From Lepagella muris (GTDB lineage Bacteria; Bacteroidota; Bacteroidia; Bacteroidales; Muribaculaceae), in NCBI RefSeq assembly GCF_004793975.1, contig NZ_SRYB01000004.1:124001-188000 (forward strand): a stretch of 64,000 nt of DNA. The letters run 5' to 3'. Under the pieces are notes generated by a model. That model was given only the letters and a program-made list of their open reading frames with translations. It made no database searches and was not told the DNA's origin. This document shows positions 41,705 to 49,257 of this stretch, piece by piece. Each line of letters starts with the position of its first letter. Position 1 is the stretch's first letter. A program made the translations under genes and the position numbers.

Positions 41705-43762
41705 TCAGAATGGACGGAGGATCGCGGAATTGATTTTTGTATCGGTTTCCACTCGCTCGCGGTCGGTCTTCTTGCCATAAGGAAGAATATAGGTCAATGA
41801 CACGCTTATATTACGACCTTTCATATCACTGAGTGAATGAGCCAAAGAATGGTATACCCCATAATCAGCATCAGTTCTTGTGCAGAGTCGGCGGTCAAGA
41901 AAATTATCAATACAACACTCTGCCGCCCAGTCCCCATGCTGCCAGTTGATTGATAGCCCGTATTGAGCCGGGAAGCGGACTTTTGTTCCTTCGTAGTCCA
42001 TGAATTTATACGGACTGACATATTCGCCCTTTATCTGCCAGTCGCCGAACATATATGATGCACTCAAGGCTTCACGCCAGTCATTGCTTTTAGTCGGACG
42101 ATAATCTGAGTTAAATCTGTTAATGCTGTAAGAGACATTCCCTTTAAGACGCAGCTTATTACCAAGAAGATTTGCTGAAATGCCAAAAATCAATTTATTG
42201 TAGCAGAAATTGCCATCATTTACGAGCTGATGATACATGATATTGCCGTCGGCAAAGTAACGGTTTGTGGTATTACCGAAATATTTGAGAAAGTCGTAGG
42301 TGAATGAAAAACCGAAATGTCCGGCGTGCCCATTATAGCCCACCACATTCTGAAACGCTTTCAACTGTTTGAGCTCAGGATTGCCCATTGTCGCTTCAAA
42401 GAACGAAGTCCGTATCACCGCATCATTCTTGAATGACGGATTGTATATGCTGTGAACATAATTACCGTTTAAGGAAAAAACGTGTTTTTGATTGACTGCA
42501 TAGGTAGCTCCATAGTATGCCATCGGAGAGATTTGGTTGTCGTTATAGTCACCGATAGTTGAATATAGGTCGGTAAGTCCTGCCGACACATAATAGGACA
42601 ATCCGATAGGTAGGTTCTGGTCAACGTTAAGCATTAGCATTGCGTGGTTATTGGTAAGAGTCTGTTTGCTATCAAAACTGCCGGTATAGACATCATGAAA
42701 ATAGTTATAGAATTCATCAACCGAAACACCAAGTGAAAGTTCGTGAGGCAATGATTTGAAATATGAGATACTGCCCCCTGCTTTCAGATTATTCTCGACA
42801 GCATTGTTCGCTATCGGGTCAAATCCGGTTTCGGTTCGTATACTATTGTAGTTCGTATGACCGTGGCTTACCTCGCTTGTGATCATAAGAGTGTGACCAC
42901 CGGGCATGAACAGATTGTATTTCAGACCCAATGCCGGAAGAACTCCCCGGTCACGGCTGTTCCGCTCGACATTCGAGGGGAAATTGTATAGCCCGGAGTA
43001 GGTCATGACATCAGTCATCAGATTGCGTGGGGTGGCGTTGCGCTTGAACAATGCCGACAAATCGAGCGTGTGGTTTTTGGCAGCATGAGAGAATTTGAAT
43101 TTGAAATACTGCGAATTACTCCTTGCTGAGGCTTCCTGTGGTGTAATACTTTGGTATAATGTTCCATCGGAGAATATTGCGGCATTTTCAGCACTGTTCA
43201 GTACCGATGAATTTTCCCATTTCCCATTTACCGTGAAAGTAAGGGTAACAGCATTTCTCTTATAGTTTGCCATGCCTGTATAGTCGCCATATTGACGCGC
43301 CAAACCTTTATCTGCAGATAGATACACATTTCCACCGTAATCATATTGCTCAGTGATAAAGTTGATAACCGCACCGCAGCCTGCCCACCGTCCACCGGGG
43401 TTACGCTGATAGTCGATCTGAGTTATCTCGGAAGCGGTAAGCGTCCCAAGTTCATCGGGTGAAACTTCCACTCCGTTTATAAGGATTTTCACATCGCGTC
43501 CGGTTATGGTTGAGATTGTCTGATCTGTGGGATTTACGGTGAAATCCGGCAAATTCATATTGGCAAACAGTGTATATCCGTTGGTGCTGTGTCTCTTCTC
43601 CAATTTTGTAGGATGGAGAATCACCTTTTGAGAGGTTTCAATTTGCGTGTCGGCTGTCACCACCACCTCTTTGAGAGAGGTGGTGATGGAATCTGTTTTT
43701 ACGTCTTGTGCGTATGCCATGAAAGGCAGAGCAGGGGCGAGAGCGAGAAGTAACTTTTTCAT
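41705..43762 (-). CDS. TonB-dependent-receptor-like outer membrane barrel protein
   Basis: The 685-residue product has a signal peptide (residues 1-18, ending MAYA), a TonB-box-like LKEVVVTADTQIE, a plug domain (about 45-150, with GRDVKILINGVEVSPDEL and PGGRWAGCGAVINFIT) and an outer-membrane barrel of the OMP_b-brl_3 kind. It lacks a CarboxypepD domain. Such receptors in Bacteroidetes are often paired with dedicated regulators; here a ToxR-like gene lies 95 bases upstream on the same strand. Ligand unknown. Confidence 0.82.
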   Translation of the reverse strand: MKKLLLALAPALPFMAYAQDVKTDSITTSLKEVVVTADTQIETSQKVILHPTKLEKRHSTNGYTLFANMNLPDFTVNPTDQTISTITGRDVKILINGVEVSPDELGTLTASEITQIDYQRNPGGRWAGCGAVINFITEQYDYGGNVYLSADKGLARQYGDYTGMANYKRNAVTLTFTVNGKWENSSVLNSAENAAIFSDGTLYQSITPQEASARSNSQYFKFKFSHAAKNHTLDLSALFKRNATPRNLMTDVMTYSGLYNFPSNVERNSRDRGVLPALGLKYNLFMPGGHTLMITSEVSHGHTNYNSIRTETGFDPIANNAVENNLKAGGSISYFKSLPHELSLGVSVDEFYNYFHDVYTGSFDSKQTLTNNHAMLMLNVDQNLPIGLSYYVSAGLTDLYSTIGDYNDNQISPMAYYGATYAVNQKHVFSLNGNYVHSIYNPSFKNDAVIRTSFFEATMGNPELKQLKAFQNVVGYNGHAGHFGFSFTYDFLKYFGNTTNRYFADGNIMYHQLVNDGNFCYNKLIFGISANLLGNKLRLKGNVSYSINRFNSDYRPTKSNDWREALSASYMFGDWQIKGEYVSPYKFMDYEGTKVRFPAQYGLSINWQHGDWAAECCIDNFLDRRLCTRTDADYGVYHSLAHSLSDMKGRNISVSLTYILPYGKKTDRERVETDTKINSAILRPF

Positions 43763-43857
43763 GCTTATACGATTTTTTGCAAAGCAAATGAAAAAGCTCC
43801 AGATTCACCTTAAAAGTTGTCTGACATTTATCTGACAAATACTGACAATGCAATAAA

Positions 43858-44655
43858 TCAGGATATTACACGGAGTTCGTAGGAGTCGCCCCTATTACAT
43901 ACAATTTCCATATTGGCAACTGAAAGAGCTGCCTTTGTACGCCTTACAAGAGTATATAACGACTCCTCGGCATTACTCTTGTTGCCCCATAGAGCCGAGC
44001 ATAAGGTAGCTTTATCCACTTTCATATCGGGAGCGTCAAGAAGCATCTGTGCCAACTGCCTTTGCATGGGTGTCAGTTTGATTCCGGTAAGTGATGGAAT
44101 AGAAGGCACTTCCACGGCAAGCTCTGTTATGGGTTCCGTTTCTTTGCGTCGCCAAATATACATTGATACTATCGATAGTAGCGACAGAGAGAAAAATACT
44201 CCGGGCAAAGTTTGGTCAGATGCAGCGAATACCGATGCCATAGAACAGTCTGCAAATCCTTGTAACTGCACGGCAACTCCACTTATATTGTTTTCGGGTA
44301 TAAGCATTATGGAGTCAGAAGCAATCTTATGACCTTTGATTTTCGGTGCTGTAGTTCTTTTGTCCACGAGTGCAAGTATGAAATAGGCATCCTCTTTCAA
44401 GGCTGCATTTCTGAAATTGACATCGGAAGCTTGATATATTATCGGCTTGTGAGTCGTCTCGTGCATCTTACGCAAGGCTGCTATGGTGTCTTGCCTTGTC
44501 CATAGCTCCCTATTCTCGTTCGCAAAAGCAAACATCGCCTCGTTCAGATCATCGGCAATATTCTGCCTGGCATTGGAATACGAAAAACAACTTGATATCA
44601 AAGATGCAATCATAAAAGCCAGCGGTACGAACATCCCATAACGTAGTTTATTCAT
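43858..44655 (-). CDS. Membrane-bound one-component regulator with C-terminal winged helix
   Basis: The 265-residue product has an N-terminal membrane helix (about 6-26), a presumed periplasmic domain (about 27-150), a second helix (about 152-168) and an OmpR/PhoB-type winged-helix DNA-binding domain (about 190-265, LTPMQRQLAQMLLDAPDMKV then LCSALWG and a TLVRRTKAAL recognition helix). Having the DNA-binding domain at the C-terminus is the reverse of ToxR order. It probably senses an envelope signal and controls the receptor gene downstream (inference from proximity). Confidence 0.75.
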   Translation of the reverse strand: MNKLRYGMFVPLAFMIASLISSCFSYSNARQNIADDLNEAMFAFANENRELWTRQDTIAALRKMHETTHKPIIYQASDVNFRNAALKEDAYFILALVDKRTTAPKIKGHKIASDSIMLIPENNISGVAVQLQGFADCSMASVFAASDQTLPGVFFSLSLLSIVSMYIWRRKETEPITELAVEVPSIPSLTGIKLTPMQRQLAQMLLDAPDMKVDKATLCSALWGNKSNAEESLYTLVRRTKAALSVANMEIVCNRGDSYELRVIS

Positions 44656-44711
44656 ATTGTTATTTGCTTTTTGTATTCTACATAATTCTATTCTTCAAAA
44701 GAAGTTGGTCG

Positions 44712-44853
44712 TTAGAATTGATATCCGAGCGACAGGAATATATTTTGGCTAAGTTTCTTCTTAGGAACCCAAAATTTTGAGCCATTTATCTTCTTGGGCT
44801 AAGGAAATTGCCGCAATCATTGAAATGGCTAAAAATACAGGTAGCTTTTTCAT
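44712..44853 (-). pseudogene. Collapsed outer membrane protein gene
   Basis: From ATG 44853 there is a complete signal peptide (MKKLPVFLAISMIAAISLAQ), a dozen further codons and a stop. Shifting by one base restores a frame reading KFWVPKKKLSQNIFLSLGYQF then stop, a typical last beta-barrel strand. The whole barrel between the two ends is missing. Confidence 0.6.
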
Positions 44854-44862
44854 AGTTCATGA

Positions 44863-45291
44863 TTAATTGTTTTTGATTTCTTGATTGATTGAATTGTATA
44901 TGTTTCGCAGCAGTGTTGTGTCCGGACTGATTATCTGGAACGAGCCACTTTCTATTCGGGCATTGACCTGTGGTGCCATGATAACCGAGTCATTGAATAC
45001 AAATCCCAAGCGTTGACCTATCATCATCTCGGTGGCATCCGCAAAATCATTGATTCTGTCTGCCTTTATTTTTCCCTGTATTAACGTCTGGCATACAGTT
45101 TTTCCGTCAATTGTAAATGTATCTGTTGTCAAGACAACTTTCTCAAAATCCTTGATTGTCACCAATGACTCTCCTATAATGGTATTTTCAGTATCAGAAG
45201 CGATGGGGTACCATCCGGCAACCTTGTGGTGTGAAGAACATCCACAAAGCGGAATCGTTAGTATAGAGATTATGACTGGTCTGAGTTTCAT
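44863..45291 (-). CDS. Lipoprotein resembling the SecD P1 head domain
   Basis: The 142-residue product has lipobox Cys18 (PLCGC). The mature part (about 60-130) matches the pattern of the SecDF P1 head subdomain: a T-E-M-M-I-G-Q-R-L-G-F-V-F-N-D-S-V-I-M-A-P strand pair followed by I-E-S-G-S-F-Q-I. Free-standing copies of this domain occur in lipoproteins of unknown role. It lies upstream of the collapsed barrel gene on the same strand. The match is by eye. Confidence 0.6.
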   Translation of the reverse strand: MKLRPVIISILTIPLCGCSSHHKVAGWYPIASDTENTIIGESLVTIKDFEKVVLTTDTFTIDGKTVCQTLIQGKIKADRINDFADATEMMIGQRLGFVFNDSVIMAPQVNARIESGSFQIISPDTTLLRNIYNSINQEIKNN

Positions 45292-45415
45292 TTTTTGCTA
45301 TATTTATAATATAGACTCGCAAACAATGGATATGTTACAGTCTCAACGAACAAAGTTCATCATAATTGCCTTTTATATGTCAGAAAGATTTTTTCTTAAC
45401 TTTAGAGTGAATTTA

Positions 45416-45447
45416 TTTGTTGTTATGGAAAAGAGTGGTTAATTTTG
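45416..45447 (+). promoter_or_regulatory. Promoter of the toxin-antitoxin candidate
   Basis: TTTG (45416-45419), a 20-base spacer and TAATTTTG (45440-45447) match the Bacteroidetes consensus. The start codon is 23 bases further. Confidence 0.65.
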
Positions 45448-45470
45448 CGTAGTTTATCTAAAAGTTAAGT

Positions 45471-45956
45471 ATGACACTACGATATTCAATAGAACTCATT
45501 GAAGAACATGATGCTGTAAACTTCTACAGCATCCATTTAAGCGAGGAAGAACTCTCGGAACTTGAAAGATTCTTTGAGAAATTCCCTGAGGGATCTCCTT
45601 TTGATGAGGATGTTGACACCATCATTGCGTGGCTTGACAAGATAGGTGAAACAGGCGCTTTGGAAAGATATTTCAGATATGAAGGTAAGTATGGAGATGG
45701 AGTAAGCGCCATTCCCATTGAAACAAGCAATTTGAGGTTATATTGCATCAGATTGTCTGATAGAATTCTGATATTTGGTAACGGTGGTGTTAAGAATTGT
45801 GCTGCATGGCAGGATAGTGATACACTTGCTGAATATGTGGAGATGCTTGTCGATACAAGCCGTTTCATAACATCCTGTCTTGCCAATGGCACTCTATATA
45901 TGGTTGATAAGGAAATAATAGGGAACTTAAATTTTAGTCGCGATGAAAAGAAGTAG
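45471..45956 (+). CDS. Possible toxin partner of an XRE antitoxin
   Basis: The 161-residue product is acidic at the start (HLSEEELSELERFFEKFPEG) and has a middle part, IGETGALERYFRYEGKYGDGVSAIP...LRLYCIRLSDRILIFGNGGVKN, reminiscent of RelE/HigB-type toxins, whose strands end in a similar I-L-x-F-x-x-G-x-x-K. The assignment rests mainly on its 14-base overlap with a downstream XRE-family gene. Toxin-first order is typical of HigBA-like pairs. The fold itself is not certain. Confidence 0.6.
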   Translation: MTLRYSIELIEEHDAVNFYSIHLSEEELSELERFFEKFPEGSPFDEDVDTIIAWLDKIGETGALERYFRYEGKYGDGVSAIPIETSNLRLYCIRLSDRILIFGNGGVKNCAAWQDSDTLAEYVEMLVDTSRFITSCLANGTLYMVDKEIIGNLNFSRDEKK

Positions 45957-46212
45957 CATTATAGAAGCACGTCGTGCGAAAGTGTCACCGGAGGTCCGCA
46001 GAAGAGTTGACCTTTCCTTTCTCATTGTTGATCGTATCCATACTATCCTTGAAGAGCGTGGGCTACGTCAGAAGGATCTCGCGTCAATGCTTGATAAGAA
46101 TGAGTCGGAGATAAGCAAGTGGATGAGAGGCACTCATAATTTCACGATTGAAACCATATCGCAGATAGAAAATGTGCTTGGAGTGCACATTTTACAGGTG
46201 GTTGAGGTATGA
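45943..46212 (+). CDS. XRE family HTH antitoxin
   Basis: The 89-residue product has a canonical XRE helix-turn-helix (about residues 27-80: ILEERGLRQKDLASMLDKNE, then SEISKWMRGTHNF and a third helix). It overlaps the preceding gene by 14 bases. It probably represses the shared promoter at 45416 and neutralises the first gene's product. Confidence 0.8.
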   Translation: MKRSSIIEARRAKVSPEVRRRVDLSFLIVDRIHTILEERGLRQKDLASMLDKNESEISKWMRGTHNFTIETISQIENVLGVHILQVVEV

Positions 46213-46262
46213 AATTCCTATATAAATCTTAATATTGGAAATAGTTAGGAGTCAGGAGATTA

Positions 46263-46532
46263 TTATTTCTTATTCCTATTACGGAAATATTCAGAGTGTA
46301 CTTTGTAAGCCAATATGGTCGCTATGATTACAAATATGATAGCTCCCAGGCCCACACATCCACGCAAGAAAATCATTGTTTTATAAGGAATAGAGTCTAT
46401 CCACACTATCGTTGCAATTTGAATTGCAATGATAATACCTATTACTATCAACGCAGCATATTTTATTTTTTTGAATTGGGGAGCATTGAATAAATTGTCT
46501 ATATCGTATTTGTTTTGCCAGTAATTTTTCAT
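46263..46532 (-). CDS. Small two-helix membrane protein
   Basis: The 89-residue product has a polar start (MKNYWQNKYDIDNLFN), two transmembrane helices (about 25-47 and 53-76) and a basic C-terminus (RNRNKK). It is followed on the plus-strand side by another small two-helix protein gene on the same strand. Nothing indicates a function. Confidence 0.5.
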   Translation of the reverse strand: MKNYWQNKYDIDNLFNAPQFKKIKYAALIVIGIIIAIQIATIVWIDSIPYKTMIFLRGCVGLGAIIFVIIATILAYKVHSEYFRNRNKK

Positions 46533-46647
46533 ATAGCAAAGTTAAAAATTTTTTGTATAAAACTTTCAACACATGGCATTTTATCTCAAAATCAGGAACT
46601 TTTTTATTAAATTTCCCGAAACAATGTTGCGTCTGCACATGCCTATC

Positions 46648-46839
46648 TCATCTGTCACGTTTTTTATATCGTAAGAACTGCATTATTCCTACAAAGATAA
46701 AACTAAAAGCACAATAAAATAACCAGTTGTTGACATCTTTATCGTAGCCGAGTTCTATTATCAAAATAGTAATAAATCCGAGAAGCCCGAGAATCGCCAT
46801 TGCTCCGCATATCTTCTGCTTTAAGCTATTACTTATCAT
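46648..46839 (-). CDS. Small two-helix membrane protein
   Basis: The 63-residue product has two hydrophobic helices (about 10-30 and 38-55) separated by YDKDVNN, and a basic end (LRYKKRDR). It lies upstream of the similar 46263-46532 gene on the same strand. No family is recognised. Confidence 0.45.
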   Translation of the reverse strand: MISNSLKQKICGAMAILGLLGFITILIIELGYDKDVNNWLFYCAFSFIFVGIMQFLRYKKRDR

Positions 46840-46874
46840 AGTTTTTATTTGTTATTGTGTTAATTCTATAAAGG

Positions 46875-47033
46875 TTATTTTAAGTCAAGATACATCATTC
46901 TGGTATGCAATTTATCATCATTAAGTAGATTGTAAAAGTCCTTTTATTCCTGCTCATTTGGATAAAGGAATTTAAAACCGTTCTTCAGATAAAAAGATGA
47001 ACATTCTTGGAAAAGATCAAATTTATTTTCCAT
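46875..47033 (-). pseudogene. C-terminal remnant of a GNAT acetyltransferase
   Basis: A frame of 53 codons reads CSSFYLKNGFKFLYPNEQE, an in-frame TAA at codon 30, then KDFYNLLNDDKLHTRMMYLDLK and stop. FYLKNGFKFL and TRMMYLDLK are the usual closing elements of GNAT-family N-acetyltransferases. The ATG at 47033 overlaps the end of the small gene upstream, so a former two-gene unit of small protein plus acetyltransferase is likely. Confidence 0.7.
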
Positions 47034-47208
47034 TGCGACCGAGAATTTTCTCCCTTAAAACTCGACCTTTTTCTTCGACCATACGAAGCATATTTTTTTG
47101 CTCTTCTGTCAAAGGAATACGAGTCGTAGGTCGATTCTCAGCAGCCTCTATAAAAAGTTCAGCAGTGCGACCCGATAGTTCAGGTGATGTATGTATTGCT
47201 ATTGCCAT
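47023..47208 (-). CDS. Small protein, possibly an orphaned antitoxin
   Basis: The 61-residue product (start MAIAIHTSPELSGR at 47208) has a short strand, then the helix ELSGRTAELFIEAAENRPTT, and a basic helical end. The upstream start at 47250 would add an unrelated hydrophobic stretch. It sits directly before the remnant of a GNAT acetyltransferase and overlaps it, the layout of toxin-antitoxin pairs with GNAT toxins. The antitoxin role is inference. Confidence 0.5.
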   Translation of the reverse strand: MAIAIHTSPELSGRTAELFIEAAENRPTTRIPLTEEQKNMLRMVEEKGRVLREKILGRNGK

Positions 47209-47418
47209 AATTCTAATTAGAAAATGTTTAAATATAAAACGGACGGCCATTTCTGTTTGTTGCGCAAATATAGAACTTTTTCTAATGCCATACCACCTCC
47301 ATTTTCCAAAGATTACTGAACAGCCGCCCTATTTTCCGAGTTTTATCGGACAGCAATAATTAAAAAAACAATCTTATACATTAAACGGGGGATCAGACCA
47401 ACATTGTAGAAAAATTAG

Positions 47419-47426
47419 TATCTTTG
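47419..47426 (+). promoter_or_regulatory. -7 element abutting the AlbA_2 gene start
   Basis: TATCTTTG lies only 4 bases before ATG 47431. The usual distance from -7 to the start site would place transcription start at or next to the ATG, giving a leaderless mRNA. Confidence 0.5.
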
Positions 47427-47430
47427 TAAT

Positions 47431-48879
47431 ATGAATAAAGTTGAATTGACACACTTACTCGATAAACTTATTTCGCTTCCGCAGGAAACGGAATTGGTGG
47501 AGTTTAAACATAATTTTCACTCTGAGGAGGAAATTGGACAACGCCTGTCAGCACTATCCAATAGTGCCGCCCTTGTCAATGAGCCGTTTGGATATCTTGT
47601 ATTCGGTATTGAGGATGGCACCCATAATGTTATCGGTACAAGCTTCCAGGCGAAGCAACGTAAAAAAGGGAACGAAGAGCTTGAAATGTGGCTGCTTAAC
47701 CGCCTCAACCCCAGAATCGATATTGAGTGTTTTGAATTTGATAAAGAGGACAAGCATATCTCACTTTATAGGATTCCAGCTGCGACAGAGCGTCCCGTCA
47801 CATTCCTAAATGTCGCATATATCCGTATCGGGTCGTTGACAAAACCACTTTTAGGTTATCCGGAAAAAGAAATGAAACTATGGAAGAAAAATCGTGGCAA
47901 AACCATTGACAAGACGATTATAAAAGAGTGTGGTAGTTCTTCCGAAGTCATTCGGCTCCTCAGTGCAGAGACTTACTTTGACCGATTGAAAATCCCAATG
48001 CCGCAAACTGTTGACGGCATAATGGAGCGTTTCGTATCTGAAAAGTTTGTCGTACCGGAGCTAACGGGATACGGAATTACCGAATTAGGTGCGATACTGC
48101 TTGCCAAAGACCTACGGGATTTCGATAGTCTTTACCGTAAGGCTGTGCGTGTGATTGTGTACAAAGGGAAAAACAAGCTTGAAACTGTCAGGGAAAAATC
48201 TTTTGAACAGGGATATGCCGTCGGGTTTCCTATGATGATTGATTGGGTGAACGGGCAACTCCCGGCTAACGAGGAAATCGGGCGTGCATTACGTAAGGAT
48301 GTGAGGATGTACCCAGAGATAGCGATCCGGGAAATATCTGCCAATATGATAATCCATCAGGATTTTTTCATCATGGGTTTTCCGATGATAGAGATATACT
48401 CTGACCGTGTTGAAATCTCATCCCCGGGACAACCTCTAATAAGTACAGACCGATTTATTGACGAGTATCAATCACGGAACGAGGGACTTGCCGACATAAT
48501 GCGTAGAATGGGATTCTGCGAGGAAAAAGGAAGTGGTATGGATAAGGCACTTTCAGCGATTGAGGAATATCAGTTGCCTCCAATTAAATACCGAGTTTCT
48601 GACATTCGTACCACAATTATTCTTTCCGCGTATAAGACATGGGGCGAAACCACAAAGGACGAGCGTGTGCAAGCCTGTTATCAACACGCTTGTCTGAAAT
48701 ATCTTGGTAACGAAATGCTTACTAATAAGTCATTACGAGAGCGTCTTGGGGTTGAAGAGAGGAACTATCCATTGGTTTCGATTGTTATCAAGGAAGCTCT
48801 CGCGCAGGGTTTGATTAAGATCGGCACACCTGAGGGTACCAATCGAAGAGACATAGCCTATATACCGATATGGGGATGA
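47431..48879 (+). CDS. AlbA_2 (Schlafen-like) domain ATPase-fold protein
   Basis: The 482-residue product has an N-terminal AlbA_2/Schlafen AlbA-like domain (about 15-135, ETELVEFKHNFHSEEEIGQ), an HATPase_c_4-type region (about 300-400, EISANMIIHQDFF, VEISSPGQP and EEKGSGMDKA) and a C-terminal winged-helix-like part (about 410-482). Family members are thought to be DNA- or RNA-binding regulators and recur in mobile and defence regions. The start codon is supported by the family N-terminus and by the immediately preceding promoter. Confidence 0.82.
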   Translation: MNKVELTHLLDKLISLPQETELVEFKHNFHSEEEIGQRLSALSNSAALVNEPFGYLVFGIEDGTHNVIGTSFQAKQRKKGNEELEMWLLNRLNPRIDIECFEFDKEDKHISLYRIPAATERPVTFLNVAYIRIGSLTKPLLGYPEKEMKLWKKNRGKTIDKTIIKECGSSSEVIRLLSAETYFDRLKIPMPQTVDGIMERFVSEKFVVPELTGYGITELGAILLAKDLRDFDSLYRKAVRVIVYKGKNKLETVREKSFEQGYAVGFPMMIDWVNGQLPANEEIGRALRKDVRMYPEIAIREISANMIIHQDFFIMGFPMIEIYSDRVEISSPGQPLISTDRFIDEYQSRNEGLADIMRRMGFCEEKGSGMDKALSAIEEYQLPPIKYRVSDIRTTIILSAYKTWGETTKDERVQACYQHACLKYLGNEMLTNKSLRERLGVEERNYPLVSIVIKEALAQGLIKIGTPEGTNRRDIAYIPIWG

Positions 48880-49224
48880 TTTTCATGTAAATTCATGTAA
48901 TGGACTCTTTGATGCTCAAGCGACCTGAGTCATGTAATATTTAAATAACTCTGTAAGATAGTGAATTATGGGTTGTAAATTCATATATAGTTCATGTAAT
49001 ATATATATGAATGACATGACTCTCATAATCCCTTGGCTTAAGGAGATCAACGGAAAGAGGTGGTTCGTTCAGGGGGCGCGATAATCTTTGAAATGACTTA
49101 TGCCCAGAGTCGGTTCTGCTATGACTTTGAGGTCATCAATCTTTCGATTGCAGAGGTAGAGAGGATTTTATCTGTTGATGCCGGATGGTTGAGAGAAATA
49201 TTGTCTACAAATTTTTGTAAAAAT
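48880..49224. other. Gap with CATGTAAT repeats and coding-like debris
   Basis: Four CATGTAA(T) words occur at 48884, 48894, 48931 and 48993. An open frame from ATG 49008 (MNDMTLIIPWLKEINGKRWF) stops after 25 codons. Sequence further right (SRFCYDFEVINLSIAEVERI in another frame) also looks coding but is not recognised. It is probably debris of a lost gene. Confidence 0.3.
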
Positions 49225-49253
49225 AAAATGCCGCGTTGTTGGCGCGGCATTTT
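49225..49253 (-). terminator. Terminator at the end of the PUL
   Basis: AAAATGCCGCG (49225-49235) and CGCGGCATTTT (49243-49253) pair perfectly, and on the minus strand TTTTATTTTT follows. It is 5 bases past the GH63 stop codon. Confidence 0.85.
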
Positions 49254-49257
49254 GGAA

